In this document: piece by piece, positions 25,459-33,564 of the stretch
Layout of the letters: each line of letters starts with the position of its first letter
Numbering within the stretch: position 1 is the first letter of the stretch
Origin: Evansella clarkii
GTDB lineage: Bacteria; Bacillota; Bacilli; Bacillales; Salisediminibacteriaceae
Direction: 5' to 3'
Length of the DNA stretch: 64,000 nt
NCBI RefSeq assembly: GCF_002019695.1
Contig: NZ_KV917376.1
Coordinates: forward strand, 278,118 to 342,117
Notes under the pieces: generated by a model
Seen by the model: only the letters and a program-made list of their open reading frames with translations
Told to the model about the DNA's origin: nothing
The model's database searches: none
Position numbers and translations under genes: made by a program

Positions 25459-26202
25459 TTACATTATAATACCAAAATACTCTTTCAAAACAGCGCTCTT
25501 CTCCCCGTCTGAAACTTCCTTTTTATTCTTTTCCCCGTTACCAGTAATGGTTAATACGCTTCCGGTCAATGTGATCCTTCCGTCTTTTGTAGCAATTGTA
25601 GCCATGTCCCTTTTCGTTAAGTTGGAGTCTGGGGATACCTGGTGAAAAACACAGCCTCGATAAAAGAAAGACAATTCTCTCTCCAGATCACTAAACCTGT
25701 ATAAAGTCAGGTTCGCTGATTCCTCTTTACGAATTAAATCAAAATAATGATCGGACTGCAGTTTAATTTTATAAGTGCCGCTAATGTCTCTGTATTCCTT
25801 CCCATCTAATGTTAAAGGCTGCCGGAAAGAGTCTCCGAACCCCACATCTACAAGGTATGGCTGATCCAGTTCCACGATAATCGCAACATGGGAATCTTTT
25901 TTTACCCAGCCTCTATCCGGGGTGTTGACCGTTCCTGCCACCATCCGCGCATTATAGCCCAGCTTTTTCAATAGCCAGGTAAATAATCCATTGAGCTCAT
26001 AACAAAAACCGCCACGATGGTTCTCAACTAATTTTTTATAAAATTTACTCAAATCGAGATAAATCGGACTGCGGTACATAACATCCAGATTTTCAAAAGG
26101 AATATTATACATGTGCAGCTGCTGTAATTCCGTTAAGCTGGCCAAGCTGATTTCTTCCAGTCCTGTCGCATCAAAACGGGCCATATATTTTTCATGGTTC
26201 AT
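25459..26202 (-). CDS. Arylamine N-acetyltransferase (NAT)
   Basis: About 247 residues with the NAT catalytic triad: Cys67 in HRGGFCYELNG, His105 in DSHVAI and Asp near residue 119 in LVDVGFGD. NAT transfers acetyl from acetyl-CoA to aromatic amines. Next to a pathway whose intermediates (anthranilate, 3-hydroxyanthranilate, 2-aminobenzaldehyde) are arylamines, it may detoxify overflow by N-acetylation; that link is inference. It follows the FMN reductase gene by 90 nt. I used the ATG at 26202; a TTG eight codons upstream is possible. Confidence 0.9.
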   Translation of the reverse strand: MNHEKYMARFDATGLEEISLASLTELQQLHMYNIPFENLDVMYRSPIYLDLSKFYKKLVENHRGGFCYELNGLFTWLLKKLGYNARMVAGTVNTPDRGWVKKDSHVAIIVELDQPYLVDVGFGDSFRQPLTLDGKEYRDISGTYKIKLQSDHYFDLIRKEESANLTLYRFSDLERELSFFYRGCVFHQVSPDSNLTKRDMATIATKDGRITLTGSVLTITGNGEKNKKEVSDGEKSAVLKEYFGIIM

Positions 26203-26291
26203 GTGTTCTTTCACCCGCCCTGCCAAGCGATTTATGCTTCAATAAAAACAGCTTTGAGATAACAAAAGATATTATCTCCATTATTAAGGCT

Positions 26292-26864
26292 TTATCTGAC
26301 AGTCTGAGGGTTATATTGCACGAGGGGGCCTGCATCCAGCACTCTCTGAAAAGCCACCATTTCTTCTGCAAGAATTCGAATGCGTCTTAATACATCTTCG
26401 TCAATGATTTGATTATTTAAGTCAAAATGGTCACTATTCGCGTAAACATAATTTGGTGCCACATACGAACGGAAAAAGCCTGCAATCGGCTTTAACTGGT
26501 TTTCAATCATAAGATAATGCTGATAGGTGCCTCCATTCACTACAAATCCCATAAGCTTATGGCGAAATATTGATGGGTCTACCAGATCAAATGCGTTTTT
26601 CAGCGGTGCCGGTATAGAGCCATTGAATACAGGGCTGCCGATGAGATATGCATCAGCATTCTTTATTTCTGTAATAATCTTTCTCGTATCCTCATTATAC
26701 GAATCGAAGTTTCGTCCGTCGCTGAATTCCATCTTATAGTCTCTTAAATCCAGTATACTCGTTTCCACATTTGAATCGGCTTGTTTTATTTCATCAATAA
26801 CCGAATTAACCAGTATAGAGGTTTTCGCTCCTACAATTGTCCCTGAGATACCAAGAATTTTCAT
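26292..26864 (-). CDS. NAD(P)H-dependent FMN reductase (flavodoxin-like fold)
   Basis: This 190-residue protein has the FMN phosphate-binding loop near the start (ISGTIVGAKTSILVN) and the second flavin loop GSPVFNGSIPAPLKNAFD (residues about 76-93) of NADPH-dependent FMN reductases such as SsuE. It makes reduced flavin or reduces azo/quinone compounds. It is the only flavin reductase-like gene near the HpaB monooxygenase, which needs an external supply of FADH2, so it is the best candidate reductase partner although it lies 13 kb away in another transcription unit. Confidence 0.85.
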   Translation of the reverse strand: MKILGISGTIVGAKTSILVNSVIDEIKQADSNVETSILDLRDYKMEFSDGRNFDSYNEDTRKIITEIKNADAYLIGSPVFNGSIPAPLKNAFDLVDPSIFRHKLMGFVVNGGTYQHYLMIENQLKPIAGFFRSYVAPNYVYANSDHFDLNNQIIDEDVLRRIRILAEEMVAFQRVLDAGPLVQYNPQTVR

Positions 26865-26892
26865 TCAACATTACCTCCGTTTTTTAGTTTAT

Positions 26893-26906
26893 ATACTTTA
26901 AAGTAT
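26893..26906. promoter_or_regulatory. Perfect palindrome upstream of the FMN reductase gene
   Basis: ATACTTTAAAGTAT is a 14-bp perfect palindrome 28 bp upstream of the FMN reductase start. The TACT...AGTA half-sites resemble operators of HxlR/YodB-type regulators that control flavin reductases and azoreductases; no such regulator gene is in the window. Confidence 0.45.
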
Positions 26907-27083
26907 TTTAATGTTGTTTATATTATCTGTAGTCCCGGGATATATAACAACGCGAGGATTTCATAATGGCAAACTTTTTTAAAAGTTTTAAAAATATTTC
27001 GATATTTTTAACTAATTTTTGCTTCATCTGAGTATGGAGTGAACTTGCCCACAACCTGCCTGCCTTGATATGCGTACAAAAAA

Positions 27084-27108
27084 GGGCCCGCTGAAATCAG
27101 CGGACTCT
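27084..27108 (-). terminator. Terminator of the SSS/class-V cassette
   Basis: CCGCTGA (27088-27094) pairs with TCAGCGG (27097-27103), flanked on both sides by A/T runs (CTCTTTTT on plus, CCCTTTTTT on minus). It lies about 30 nt after the last gene of the minus-strand cassette and could also work in the opposite direction. Confidence 0.75.
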
Positions 27109-27135
27109 TTTTAAACTATATTGGGAGCCATAAAA

Positions 27136-27654
27136 CTATTTGTTTATTAGTTTATTATATACTTCCTTATAATCTTCAGGGTTCCTTTGCTTAAAATAAA
27201 CACTTACTCCCCAAGGAAAGATTTGGTGCATCCATAATTGATATCGGTTAGTTAGTGTGAACATTAATTGAGTCACTTCTAAAAACTCCTCTTTTGTCTC
27301 AACATCATCAATGCTTATATAATATTTGTTTAGAAGTGATCCATAGACTGGAAGGCCAAAATACCCTATAACCCCGCAGTCAATCTTCAACATCCTTTTT
27401 ACCATAATTTTTAAGTGGCTCAAATGAAATTCCTCATGCTCCGCTAAATCCAGTAAATCAGCGAAAATATGAATGCCTAAAGCCCTCATCTCTCCGCCAA
27501 GCATAACCAGCACAGAAAAGTACTGATCATAGATTCCAGCCCCGGATGGTAAATAACCTTTTTTTAACGCATAGATATCCTCAGGCTCCTTGAGCCATAT
27601 TTTATCAATTTCTGTTTCAATCTCTTCCTTAAAGAGATAAATCGCCTTACTCAT
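27136..27654 (-). CDS. Uncharacterised protein, probably all-helical
   Basis: About 172 residues, rich in predicted helix, with several His/Glu pairs (HEEFHLSHLK near residue 75). I do not recognise the family. It overlaps the preceding gene (27647-28081) by 8 nt and is the last gene of a cassette with a sodium symporter and a class-V PLP enzyme. Because the preceding gene looks like a cyclophilin-fold protein, one weak possibility is that the pair corresponds to the two domains (cyclophilin-like plus helical bundle) of cucumopine-synthase-like proteins. The ATG at 27654 is preceded by AGGAGGTG. Confidence 0.7.
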   Translation of the reverse strand: MSKAIYLFKEEIETEIDKIWLKEPEDIYALKKGYLPSGAGIYDQYFSVLVMLGGEMRALGIHIFADLLDLAEHEEFHLSHLKIMVKRMLKIDCGVIGYFGLPVYGSLLNKYYISIDDVETKEEFLEVTQLMFTLTNRYQLWMHQIFPWGVSVYFKQRNPEDYKEVYNKLINK

Positions 27655-28081
27655 TGGAAACACCTCCTGGAAGAACTTTAACTAAAAGGTACTCTTCTGA
27701 AAACAGTAAATTATTCCATACCTTTTCTCCCACTTGGAGTAATATCGGTATATCATCTTCTATTACTTGGGCAACAGCTAAAGCAGGGACTGGTTCTGTC
27801 ATCGGGCCATAATTTATAGAAAGATACTGAAAATCCAATTCTATATTTATTCGCCCCAATGGTTGTTTATCCATACTTTCGAAGTTATATCCCTTCCCCA
27901 TAGGCAGGAAACGAAAAGGAAAGTACATCTGCTTTCCAGCGACAACTGCATGGCTTTGAATACTTTTAATTGGCATAGTATCTTTTAATTCCTGGCATAA
28001 TTCCGGGTTTAAATCTACAAGCAGTCTGGCTTTCACTTCCATTTCTAAATCAGGCCAGAGGATTGTTATTATTTCATTCAT
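27647..28081 (-). CDS. Uncharacterised protein with cyclophilin-like character
   Basis: A 144-residue protein with an alternating beta pattern (MEVKARLLVDLNPELCQEL, then AGKQMYFPFRFL, and INIELDFQYLSINYGPM) resembling small bacterial cyclophilin-like families such as DUF3830. No catalytic residues can be named with confidence. It overlaps its downstream neighbour by 8 nt, so the two are probably made together and may form one complex. It lies 24 nt after the SSS symporter gene. The family call is tentative. Confidence 0.65.
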   Translation of the reverse strand: MNEIITILWPDLEMEVKARLLVDLNPELCQELKDTMPIKSIQSHAVVAGKQMYFPFRFLPMGKGYNFESMDKQPLGRINIELDFQYLSINYGPMTEPVPALAVAQVIEDDIPILLQVGEKVWNNLLFSEEYLLVKVLPGGVSNE

Positions 28082-28105
28082 CTAATAACCCCTTTTAATG
28101 TTAAC

Positions 28106-29602
28106 TTATTGTCTCAACATGTTTTTTGCTTCATCTGAATCCAGAAAACCATGAAACTTTCTTATTTTTTCAGCAGGCTGAGGCGGTGTTAATAAACTTA
28201 CAATGATAAATACTAAGAAGTTTACTCCTAAAGCCCATATCCCTGGCATCATACCAAAAAGATTGATATTACCTAACTCGAACCATACCATAATAATTGT
28301 ACCTACAATAAATCCAGAAATAGCACCGGCTTTAGTAGCTCTCGGCCAGAATAAAGCACCAAATAACATAGGGAAAATTTGGGCCATACCTCCAGTGGCA
28401 AGAGCTATTAACATAGCCAGTAAAGGAGGTTTTTGAATTGCGGCATATGCTGAGAAGATAAATATTATTAAAATGGCGATTCGGCCTACATTAAGAAGCT
28501 GTTTTTCACTCGCATCCTTCTTCAAAGTATTATAAACATCTCTGGTCAGCAGGGCTCCTGAAGCATGAAGCTGGGAATTAGCAGTAGATAACATAGCAGC
28601 CAGCCCTCCAGCACAAATTAACGCGGCAAAAGCAAGTGGCGTGTATTCGAAAAGGAACCGGGGAAGAATTTCGTCCGGGTATTCTATTCCAGGAAATAAT
28701 GCTCGAGTGCCCATTCCGAACCAAATATAAGAGATGTAAATCCATACCAGAAATATCGGAGAAAGTACAGCAACCCATTTAAGTATTTTAATTGAAGTAG
28801 CGGAAAACATTCGCATAATAACATGAGGCGCTGCTACACTAAGGCCAATCGTGATAACTACAGTCCAGGAAAAGGCCATAGGCAGAGTGAAATACCCTGG
28901 TTCCCCTGGAAGAACAAGCTGCATAGGGGTTGTTTCTTCAATTGTTAGCCATGCCTGAGTCGGTCCGCCCAATAAAACATTCGTTAAATACCAGCCCCCT
29001 GCAACGATCGCAAAGAACATAAAAACACCCATAAAAATGTCTGTCCATGCAACAGACCGCATACCGCCAAGATATACATAAATTAATACTACCAGTCCAA
29101 GCGCTACTGCTCCCCATACATAAGGTACAGCCCCAAAGGTTACAAATTCAGTAATCCAGCCCGCCCCTGCCAGTTGAAGTTGTACATAAGGAATTACAAA
29201 AGCAGCTAATACAATACCAGTTAAGACTTTTAAAAACTTGCTATTATAAAAATCGCCTAAAAGGTCACCCGGAGTATAAAAATTATATTTTTTTCCAAGA
29301 AGCCATATTCTGCTTCCGAAAATATACAGCAGCAATCCTCCTATGGTTTGTGTGTAGGGTCCTATAGCCCAGTACGCTATTCCGTGGGCATAAAGAAAGC
29401 CTCCTGTTCCTAAAAAAGCCGAGGCACTATGATACGTGGCAGTATAAGTGAAAAACAAAGCCGCAAAACCCAATGTTCTGCTTGCAACAAAATAATCCTG
29501 CGTGGATGTATCCAGTTTTCGCGCCCATCCGAATATGCCTATTGATAAAACCACAAAGGTAAATAACACAACTATAAGTATCGAAATTACCACTTGATCC
29601 AT
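28106..29602 (-). CDS. Sodium:solute symporter (SSS family)
   Basis: The 498-residue protein has about 13 membrane segments and SSS motifs including DYFVASRTLGF (near residue 36), GGMRSVAWTDIFMG (near residue 180) and the conserved glycine-rich Na-site helices (STANSQLHASGALLTRDVY near residue 345). It imports a small metabolite with sodium. It follows a small DUF3311-like membrane gene, a pairing common for SSS carriers. The substrate is unknown but should be the substrate of the class-V PLP enzyme or its cyclophilin-like neighbours. Confidence 0.9.
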   Translation of the reverse strand: MDQVVISILIVVLFTFVVLSIGIFGWARKLDTSTQDYFVASRTLGFAALFFTYTATYHSASAFLGTGGFLYAHGIAYWAIGPYTQTIGGLLLYIFGSRIWLLGKKYNFYTPGDLLGDFYNSKFLKVLTGIVLAAFVIPYVQLQLAGAGWITEFVTFGAVPYVWGAVALGLVVLIYVYLGGMRSVAWTDIFMGVFMFFAIVAGGWYLTNVLLGGPTQAWLTIEETTPMQLVLPGEPGYFTLPMAFSWTVVITIGLSVAAPHVIMRMFSATSIKILKWVAVLSPIFLVWIYISYIWFGMGTRALFPGIEYPDEILPRFLFEYTPLAFAALICAGGLAAMLSTANSQLHASGALLTRDVYNTLKKDASEKQLLNVGRIAILIIFIFSAYAAIQKPPLLAMLIALATGGMAQIFPMLFGALFWPRATKAGAISGFIVGTIIMVWFELGNINLFGMMPGIWALGVNFLVFIIVSLLTPPQPAEKIRKFHGFLDSDEAKNMLRQ

Positions 29603-29620
29603 TAAAATTTCACCCTCTCC

Positions 29621-29899
29621 CTAAATCCAAAGTTTCTTCGCTGCATAAAACCCGGTGACCATGATTACATGCACCCAGAAAGTTAACCACACATAAGTAA
29701 ATGGCATACCAAATATAAAAGGATATGCAGTGTTAGCCCAGATTAAGCCCGGGTAAACCATTAAAAAAGAGACTATTATTATTAATGTGAGAATCCAGCC
29801 CAGCCGTGTCCTTGGAAAGATATAAGTATGCCGCTTTATCAGTTCATAGACATCTTCCTCTTCCTGTACCTTTTCAGCTTGAACAGGTCTTTTACTCAT
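29621..29899 (-). CDS. DUF3311-like small membrane protein, SSS-symporter partner
   Basis: A 92-residue protein with a soluble N-terminus and two membrane segments joined by a short loop holding YPFIFGMPFTYVW, the P-x(n)-GMPF pattern of DUF3311 proteins. These genes commonly lie next to SSS symporter genes, as here (18 nt before it). A structural or assembly role for the carrier is likely but unproven. Confidence 0.75.
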   Translation of the reverse strand: MSKRPVQAEKVQEEEDVYELIKRHTYIFPRTRLGWILTLIIIVSFLMVYPGLIWANTAYPFIFGMPFTYVWLTFWVHVIMVTGFYAAKKLWI

Positions 29900-29927
29900 T
29901 TGTTGTCCTCCTTTTAGATTTTTTATA

Positions 29928-31088
29928 TTAACTTTTTAAAATCTTGTCTACATGTTTAAAAACAGTTTCTAAGTTTTCTTTAGTAGTAAAAAAGTGAGGG
30001 GCAATACGAATAACATTTCCTCTGGCAGAAGCAATTATCTTCTGATCTTTGAGCTTTGCTTCAACATCATGGGCATTGTCACATTCGATGGCGGTTACTG
30101 CGCCTTTTTCCTCAGTATTAGATGGGCTTGCTATTCTCATTTTATAATCCTGGGCGAGATTTAAAGAGAACTGTGATAATTCTTCTATTCTTTGTTCGAT
30201 ATTTTTTGTCCCGACTTCGTTAATTATCTCCATTCCTGCCCGTGCAGCAAACGCAGTTAAAATTGGAGGTGTACCAGTGTCAAACCTTCTTGTTCCGGCA
30301 GCGAAGTCTAAGTTTTTAATTTCAAAGGCAAAAGGGTTTTCCATTCCAAACCATCCAGTAATAGACGGTTGTAATTTTTCAGCTAATTCACTTTTCACGT
30401 ATAAAAAAGCAATTCCAGGTATTCCAAGAAGATACTTTAAATTGCCTGTAGTTAAAATATCAATATCCATCTCTTTTACATCTACATGGGCTGTACCAAT
30501 CGCCTGATACGCATCGACAAAAAAGATAGATCCTTCCTTATGAACAATTTCACCTATCCTTTTCAAGTTTTGTTTAAACCCATTTTGATAATATCCAAAT
30601 GTGACTCCTGTCAACAGAGTGTCGGCATCAACATATTTGTCGTATTCTTCCTCTTCTATCTTTCCATCCTGAACCGGAATAAAATCCACTTCGAAGTTCC
30701 CCTTCTCAGCCTGGGCAAGCGTGACTTGCCCAATGGTGGGAAACTCCATTTCTGTTAATACAACTTTCGATCTGCTCCCCTCCGGTTTAAGGGAACCTAA
30801 AACAGAAGCAGTTGCCATGGAAACGGATGAAGTTACAGCAATTTCTTCCTCGCTGGCATTAATGAGTTTAGCAAATTCTTTCTTCGCTTTATTAACTTCT
30901 GTCACCCAATAGTCCCAGTCCATACCTACCGTCAACCAATTATCCAGGTATTCTTCAATTGCTGCCCTTACTCTTCTTGACTGCGGTGCCTGTGAGCAAT
31001 TACCTACATGAATTACTTCTTTTAGTATAGGGAATTCTTTTTGCCACTCTTTCGCAATTTCCTCTGTGATTATCTTTTCCTTAATCAT
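29928..31088 (-). CDS. Class-V aminotransferase-fold PLP enzyme
   Basis: The 386-residue protein has the fold-type I, class V layout: the PLP-phosphate region around TSSVSMATASV (near residue 85), the Asp/Gln cofactor pair in FFVDAYQAIGT (near residue 191) and the Schiff-base lysine in TTGNLKYLLGIPG (near residue 219). The family includes cysteine desulfurases, selenocysteine lyases, isopenicillin-N epimerase-like enzymes and, more distantly, kynureninase. I cannot choose among them. First gene of a minus-strand cassette with a symporter; AAGGAGG precedes the ATG. Confidence 0.82.
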   Translation of the reverse strand: MIKEKIITEEIAKEWQKEFPILKEVIHVGNCSQAPQSRRVRAAIEEYLDNWLTVGMDWDYWVTEVNKAKKEFAKLINASEEEIAVTSSVSMATASVLGSLKPEGSRSKVVLTEMEFPTIGQVTLAQAEKGNFEVDFIPVQDGKIEEEEYDKYVDADTLLTGVTFGYYQNGFKQNLKRIGEIVHKEGSIFFVDAYQAIGTAHVDVKEMDIDILTTGNLKYLLGIPGIAFLYVKSELAEKLQPSITGWFGMENPFAFEIKNLDFAAGTRRFDTGTPPILTAFAARAGMEIINEVGTKNIEQRIEELSQFSLNLAQDYKMRIASPSNTEEKGAVTAIECDNAHDVEAKLKDQKIIASARGNVIRIAPHFFTTKENLETVFKHVDKILKS

Positions 31089-31120
31089 CTGAAACCTCCT
31101 TCATAGATATTGTAGTATTT

Positions 31121-31163
31121 ATAATAATTTGATAACTTCTAATATTCTGTAAAGTAGTTTACA
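31121..31163 (-). promoter_or_regulatory. Crp/Fnr-type operator and promoter of the SSS/class-V cassette
   Basis: TGTAA-N6-TTACA at 31148-31163 is a perfect 16-bp Crp/Fnr-type operator. On the minus strand a TATTAT -10 box lies at 31121-31126 without a recognisable -35, which places the operator centre near -41.5. The divergent gene starting at 31192 encodes a Crp/Fnr regulator, so this is probably its own target and may also autoregulate it. Confidence 0.72.
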
Positions 31164-31191
31164 ATAATCACATAAAGTGAGGTGTAAAATA

Positions 31192-31902
31192 GTGGAGGGC
31201 AAAGAATATAAAAAGGTTAACGAAGCCTGGATTCCATCTCCGTGGTTTAATAACGCTTCTAATGATTGGAGGACGGTCTTTAAAGAAGCGCCGCAAATAA
31301 TTTACAAAAAAAACGAGATGATTTATCAGCAAGGGGAAATAAACACTTATATTTACTATGTCATTGAAGGCAGAGTCAGGGTTTCACTACTAGACGATAC
31401 AGGCCAGGAGAAATCCATTATCATTCTTAACCAGGGGAGTATATTCGGGGAGAGCTGTGCGATTGAGCAAACGCCAACAGAAGTTACAACAACCGCTAAT
31501 ACAATATGTAATCTTGCTTATATTCACAGAGATCAGTTTTTACCGGTAATATTAAACAGTCCATTATTATGCGAGAAACTAATATTCAATCTAACCAGGA
31601 AACTAAGTTCACTGCAACATCATATTAGAGAGATTACATTTATGAGTGCACATGAAAGAGTTATTATTTACCTGTACAAGTTATCAGTTCAGTACGGAAA
31701 AGACACACATGAAGGCAGAAAAATTTCAATAAGCTTTACGCACCAGGAAATGGCTGATTTATCAGGCACCTCCAGAGTTACTGTGTCTAACATTATGCGA
31801 GTTCTTACTATGTCGGGGATTGTCCAGAAGATTAATGGTTATTATTACATTAGAAATACTGAAGAATTTACTAAATGGATACCAAACGGTGAAAGGAGAT
31901 AG
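31192..31902 (+). CDS. Crp/Fnr-family transcriptional regulator C
   Basis: About 236 residues: a beta-barrel effector domain (EMIYQQGEINTYIYYVIEGRVRV near residue 41, GSIFGESCAIE near residue 80) and a C-terminal winged helix (LSGTSRVTVSNIMRVL near residue 190). It keeps more of the cyclic-nucleotide-pocket pattern than regulators A and B. I prefer the GTG at 31192 (MEGKEYKK) over the GTG at 31177 because AAGTGAGGTG then lies at the right distance. It is divergent from the class-V/SSS cassette and followed 3 nt later by a 122-residue ORF. Confidence 0.85.
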   Translation: MEGKEYKKVNEAWIPSPWFNNASNDWRTVFKEAPQIIYKKNEMIYQQGEINTYIYYVIEGRVRVSLLDDTGQEKSIIILNQGSIFGESCAIEQTPTEVTTTANTICNLAYIHRDQFLPVILNSPLLCEKLIFNLTRKLSSLQHHIREITFMSAHERVIIYLYKLSVQYGKDTHEGRKISISFTHQEMADLSGTSRVTVSNIMRVLTMSGIVQKINGYYYIRNTEEFTKWIPNGERR

Positions 31903-31904
31903 AA

Positions 31905-32273
31905 ATGGAGAAAGAAGCAGAGATACTGGTGCCAAAAGTGACTTCACCAATAAGAGTAATGTTTATGTTTGAATCAACAGGGTGGTTCGATACAACAAAA
32001 GAATATAAAGAAGAAGTTATTATTCCGGAGCTTAAAGAAATTATTAAGGAATGGGAGAAGAACGGGGCAAAATTAATAGGAACAATAGATGCGGACGTAC
32101 TTGCAGCGGGACGGACAGGACAATTGGGATGGCATGCATGCTTTTTATATGATGTTCCTGATTTATCAACTATCACTGCTATGACACATGCTTTCAGGGC
32201 CAGGGAACTTGACCGTTATTTTAGGATCGAGGCTGTTATCGGGAGACCATTTGTGCTTCTAGAAGAAAAGTAG
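31905..32273 (+). CDS. Uncharacterised 122-residue protein, possibly darcynin-like
   Basis: Starts 3 nt after the Crp/Fnr regulator with AAAGGAGATAG upstream, so the two are co-transcribed. The product is soluble, of mixed alpha/beta predicted structure, with GWHACFLYDVPDLSTITAMT near residue 75 and FRIEAVIGRPF near the end. The latter half resembles small alpha/beta-barrel proteins such as darcynin, but the call is weak. No catalytic motif can be named. It may be a ligand-binding accessory of the regulator or an enzyme of the cassette. Confidence 0.7.
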   Translation: MEKEAEILVPKVTSPIRVMFMFESTGWFDTTKEYKEEVIIPELKEIIKEWEKNGAKLIGTIDADVLAAGRTGQLGWHACFLYDVPDLSTITAMTHAFRARELDRYFRIEAVIGRPFVLLEEK

Positions 32274-32361
32274 AGGCAGTAAAAAACTTATAGCTGGCGG
32301 CTCCGAGAAAAGATATCTATTATCCTCAAGTAGAATTCAGTTGGTTGTCGGTAAGTTATCC

Positions 32362-32392
32362 CCAGGTCGCAGGTAACAGACCTGCGACCTGG
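32362..32392 (+). terminator. Hairpin after the 122-residue ORF
   Basis: A perfect 13-bp stem (CCAGGTCGCAGGT at 32362-32374 with its complement at 32380-32392) and a 5-nt loop is followed only by TTCTTTG. Likely terminator of the plus-strand regulator pair. The surrounding 32274-32542 holds nothing else that I recognise. Confidence 0.65.
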
Positions 32393-32542
32393 TTCTTTGA
32401 AACATTGCCTTGAAACAAGGTTGTTCGGGTGAGCAGAGTGTATTATGGTAAACAAGTTAAGGCTGATAGTTAAATAAACTAAAGCCTTCAACTTCAAGTT
32501 TTCGAAAGCTCCCCCACAGAACAATATGATAGAACTTTTACT

Positions 32543-33343
32543 TTATTCTTTAATCGAGTCTTCTTTTGAGCCCTGCGCCTTATTATCGCTTCCCGGAATA
32601 ACGCATCCCTCAGGGTCGCAATCCATCCTGTTCTTTAGATCTGCTTCTTCCTGCTTTTCTTTTTCAAGTTGTTCTTGCTGCCATTCTGTATCAATCATCG
32701 GAGAAAACTTTTCGGGGTGTCTGATATACCAGCGTTGCTTCCTTATCAGGAAGTTGTCTGTGTCGAGCATTAATGCTTCATCCAGTTCGTTTAGAGCTTC
32801 TTCTTTTTTCCCGTTCCTGTAATATTCCATCCCCAACTTGAACTTTGTTTCCGAGAGTTGCCTTTCAATCTCGGAAGGCCCACTTTTTGGGTTATAATAG
32901 GAATCATCTAACACCACTATTTCTGCCTCATTCAGTATAAGTTTTTCAACAGCCTCATAATGAGTTTTTTCCTTGATCCTGAACCCTTGTTTAATAAGTC
33001 GAATATATCCTCTTTCATCAACAAATACTCCATTTGGGACGATTTTAAACCCGAAATAATTGGCCATTTCATTTCCGGAGTCAACGACTGTAGTAAACTT
33101 GGTGTCCTTTACATAAGGTTTAACTACCTCAGGTCCCTGAATATCTACCGATACAGACAGAATCTCAAAATCTTCGTTTTTATACTTTTCATAAAAGGAT
33201 TGCCATCCAGACAATTGTTTTCTGCAGCGTCACCAGGATGCCCACATAAAGATTAATGTTTTTTTCCCTTGAAACTCAGTAGTTGATATCTTGTTCCCAT
33301 TTAAATCTTCCAGTTCCATATCCGGAAATCTCTCCATCAGCAA
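32543..33343 (-). pseudogene. TlpA/thioredoxin-like protein with TPR-like tail, interrupted by an in-frame UGA at the redox motif (pseudogene or selenoprotein)
   Basis: Reading from 33343, or from the ATG at 33337, gives MERFPDMELEDLNGNKIS and then TLIFMWASW, the start of a TlpA-type redox domain. The next codon is TGA (33230-33232), followed without a frame change by RCRKQLSGW. The frame then stays open for about 229 codons: the rest of a thioredoxin-like fold (SVSVDIQGPEVVKPYV, then VDERGYIRL) and a helical TPR-like tail. In homologues the WASW block is followed by a redox cysteine; here that position is UGA and a cysteine stands two residues later. A 6-bp hairpin with a 5-nt loop begins about 15 nt after the UGA. 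It is either a pseudogene with one nonsense lesion or a selenocysteine codon. Confidence 0.7.
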
Positions 33344-33525
33344 CTCATCCAGCCCCTTCCTGAAAGTGATGTTTATGATTAGCTGTCATGTTGTTTAAGT
33401 ATTTGTACTTTAACACAGAAAAAGACAAATATAAATCCTTACTGCATCATAAACTATAACCATTATAATCACCGGTTGGTTGATGGATTCTCAGGAAAGA
33501 GCTGTGATGATGAGTGGTAGATAAA

Positions 33526-33549
33526 AAAACCCGCCAATAGGCGGGTTTT
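33526..33549 (-). terminator. Terminator of the cwlJ-gerQ operon
   Basis: AAAACCCGCC (33526-33535) and GGCGGGTTTT (33540-33549) form a perfect 10-bp stem with a 4-nt loop, followed by T residues on the minus strand. It lies 16 nt after the gerQ stop. Confidence 0.9.
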
Positions 33550-33564
33550 GCTCAATCTTTTAAC

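Noticed and set aside
29928-31088. Kynureninase
   Set aside because: Class-V fold fits, but the sequence around the Schiff-base lysine is not specific for kynureninase, and the gene belongs to a separate symporter cassette.
32288-32524. 78-codon minus-strand ORF
   Set aside because: Crosses the hairpin at 32362-32392, has no good ribosome-binding site and low-quality composition.
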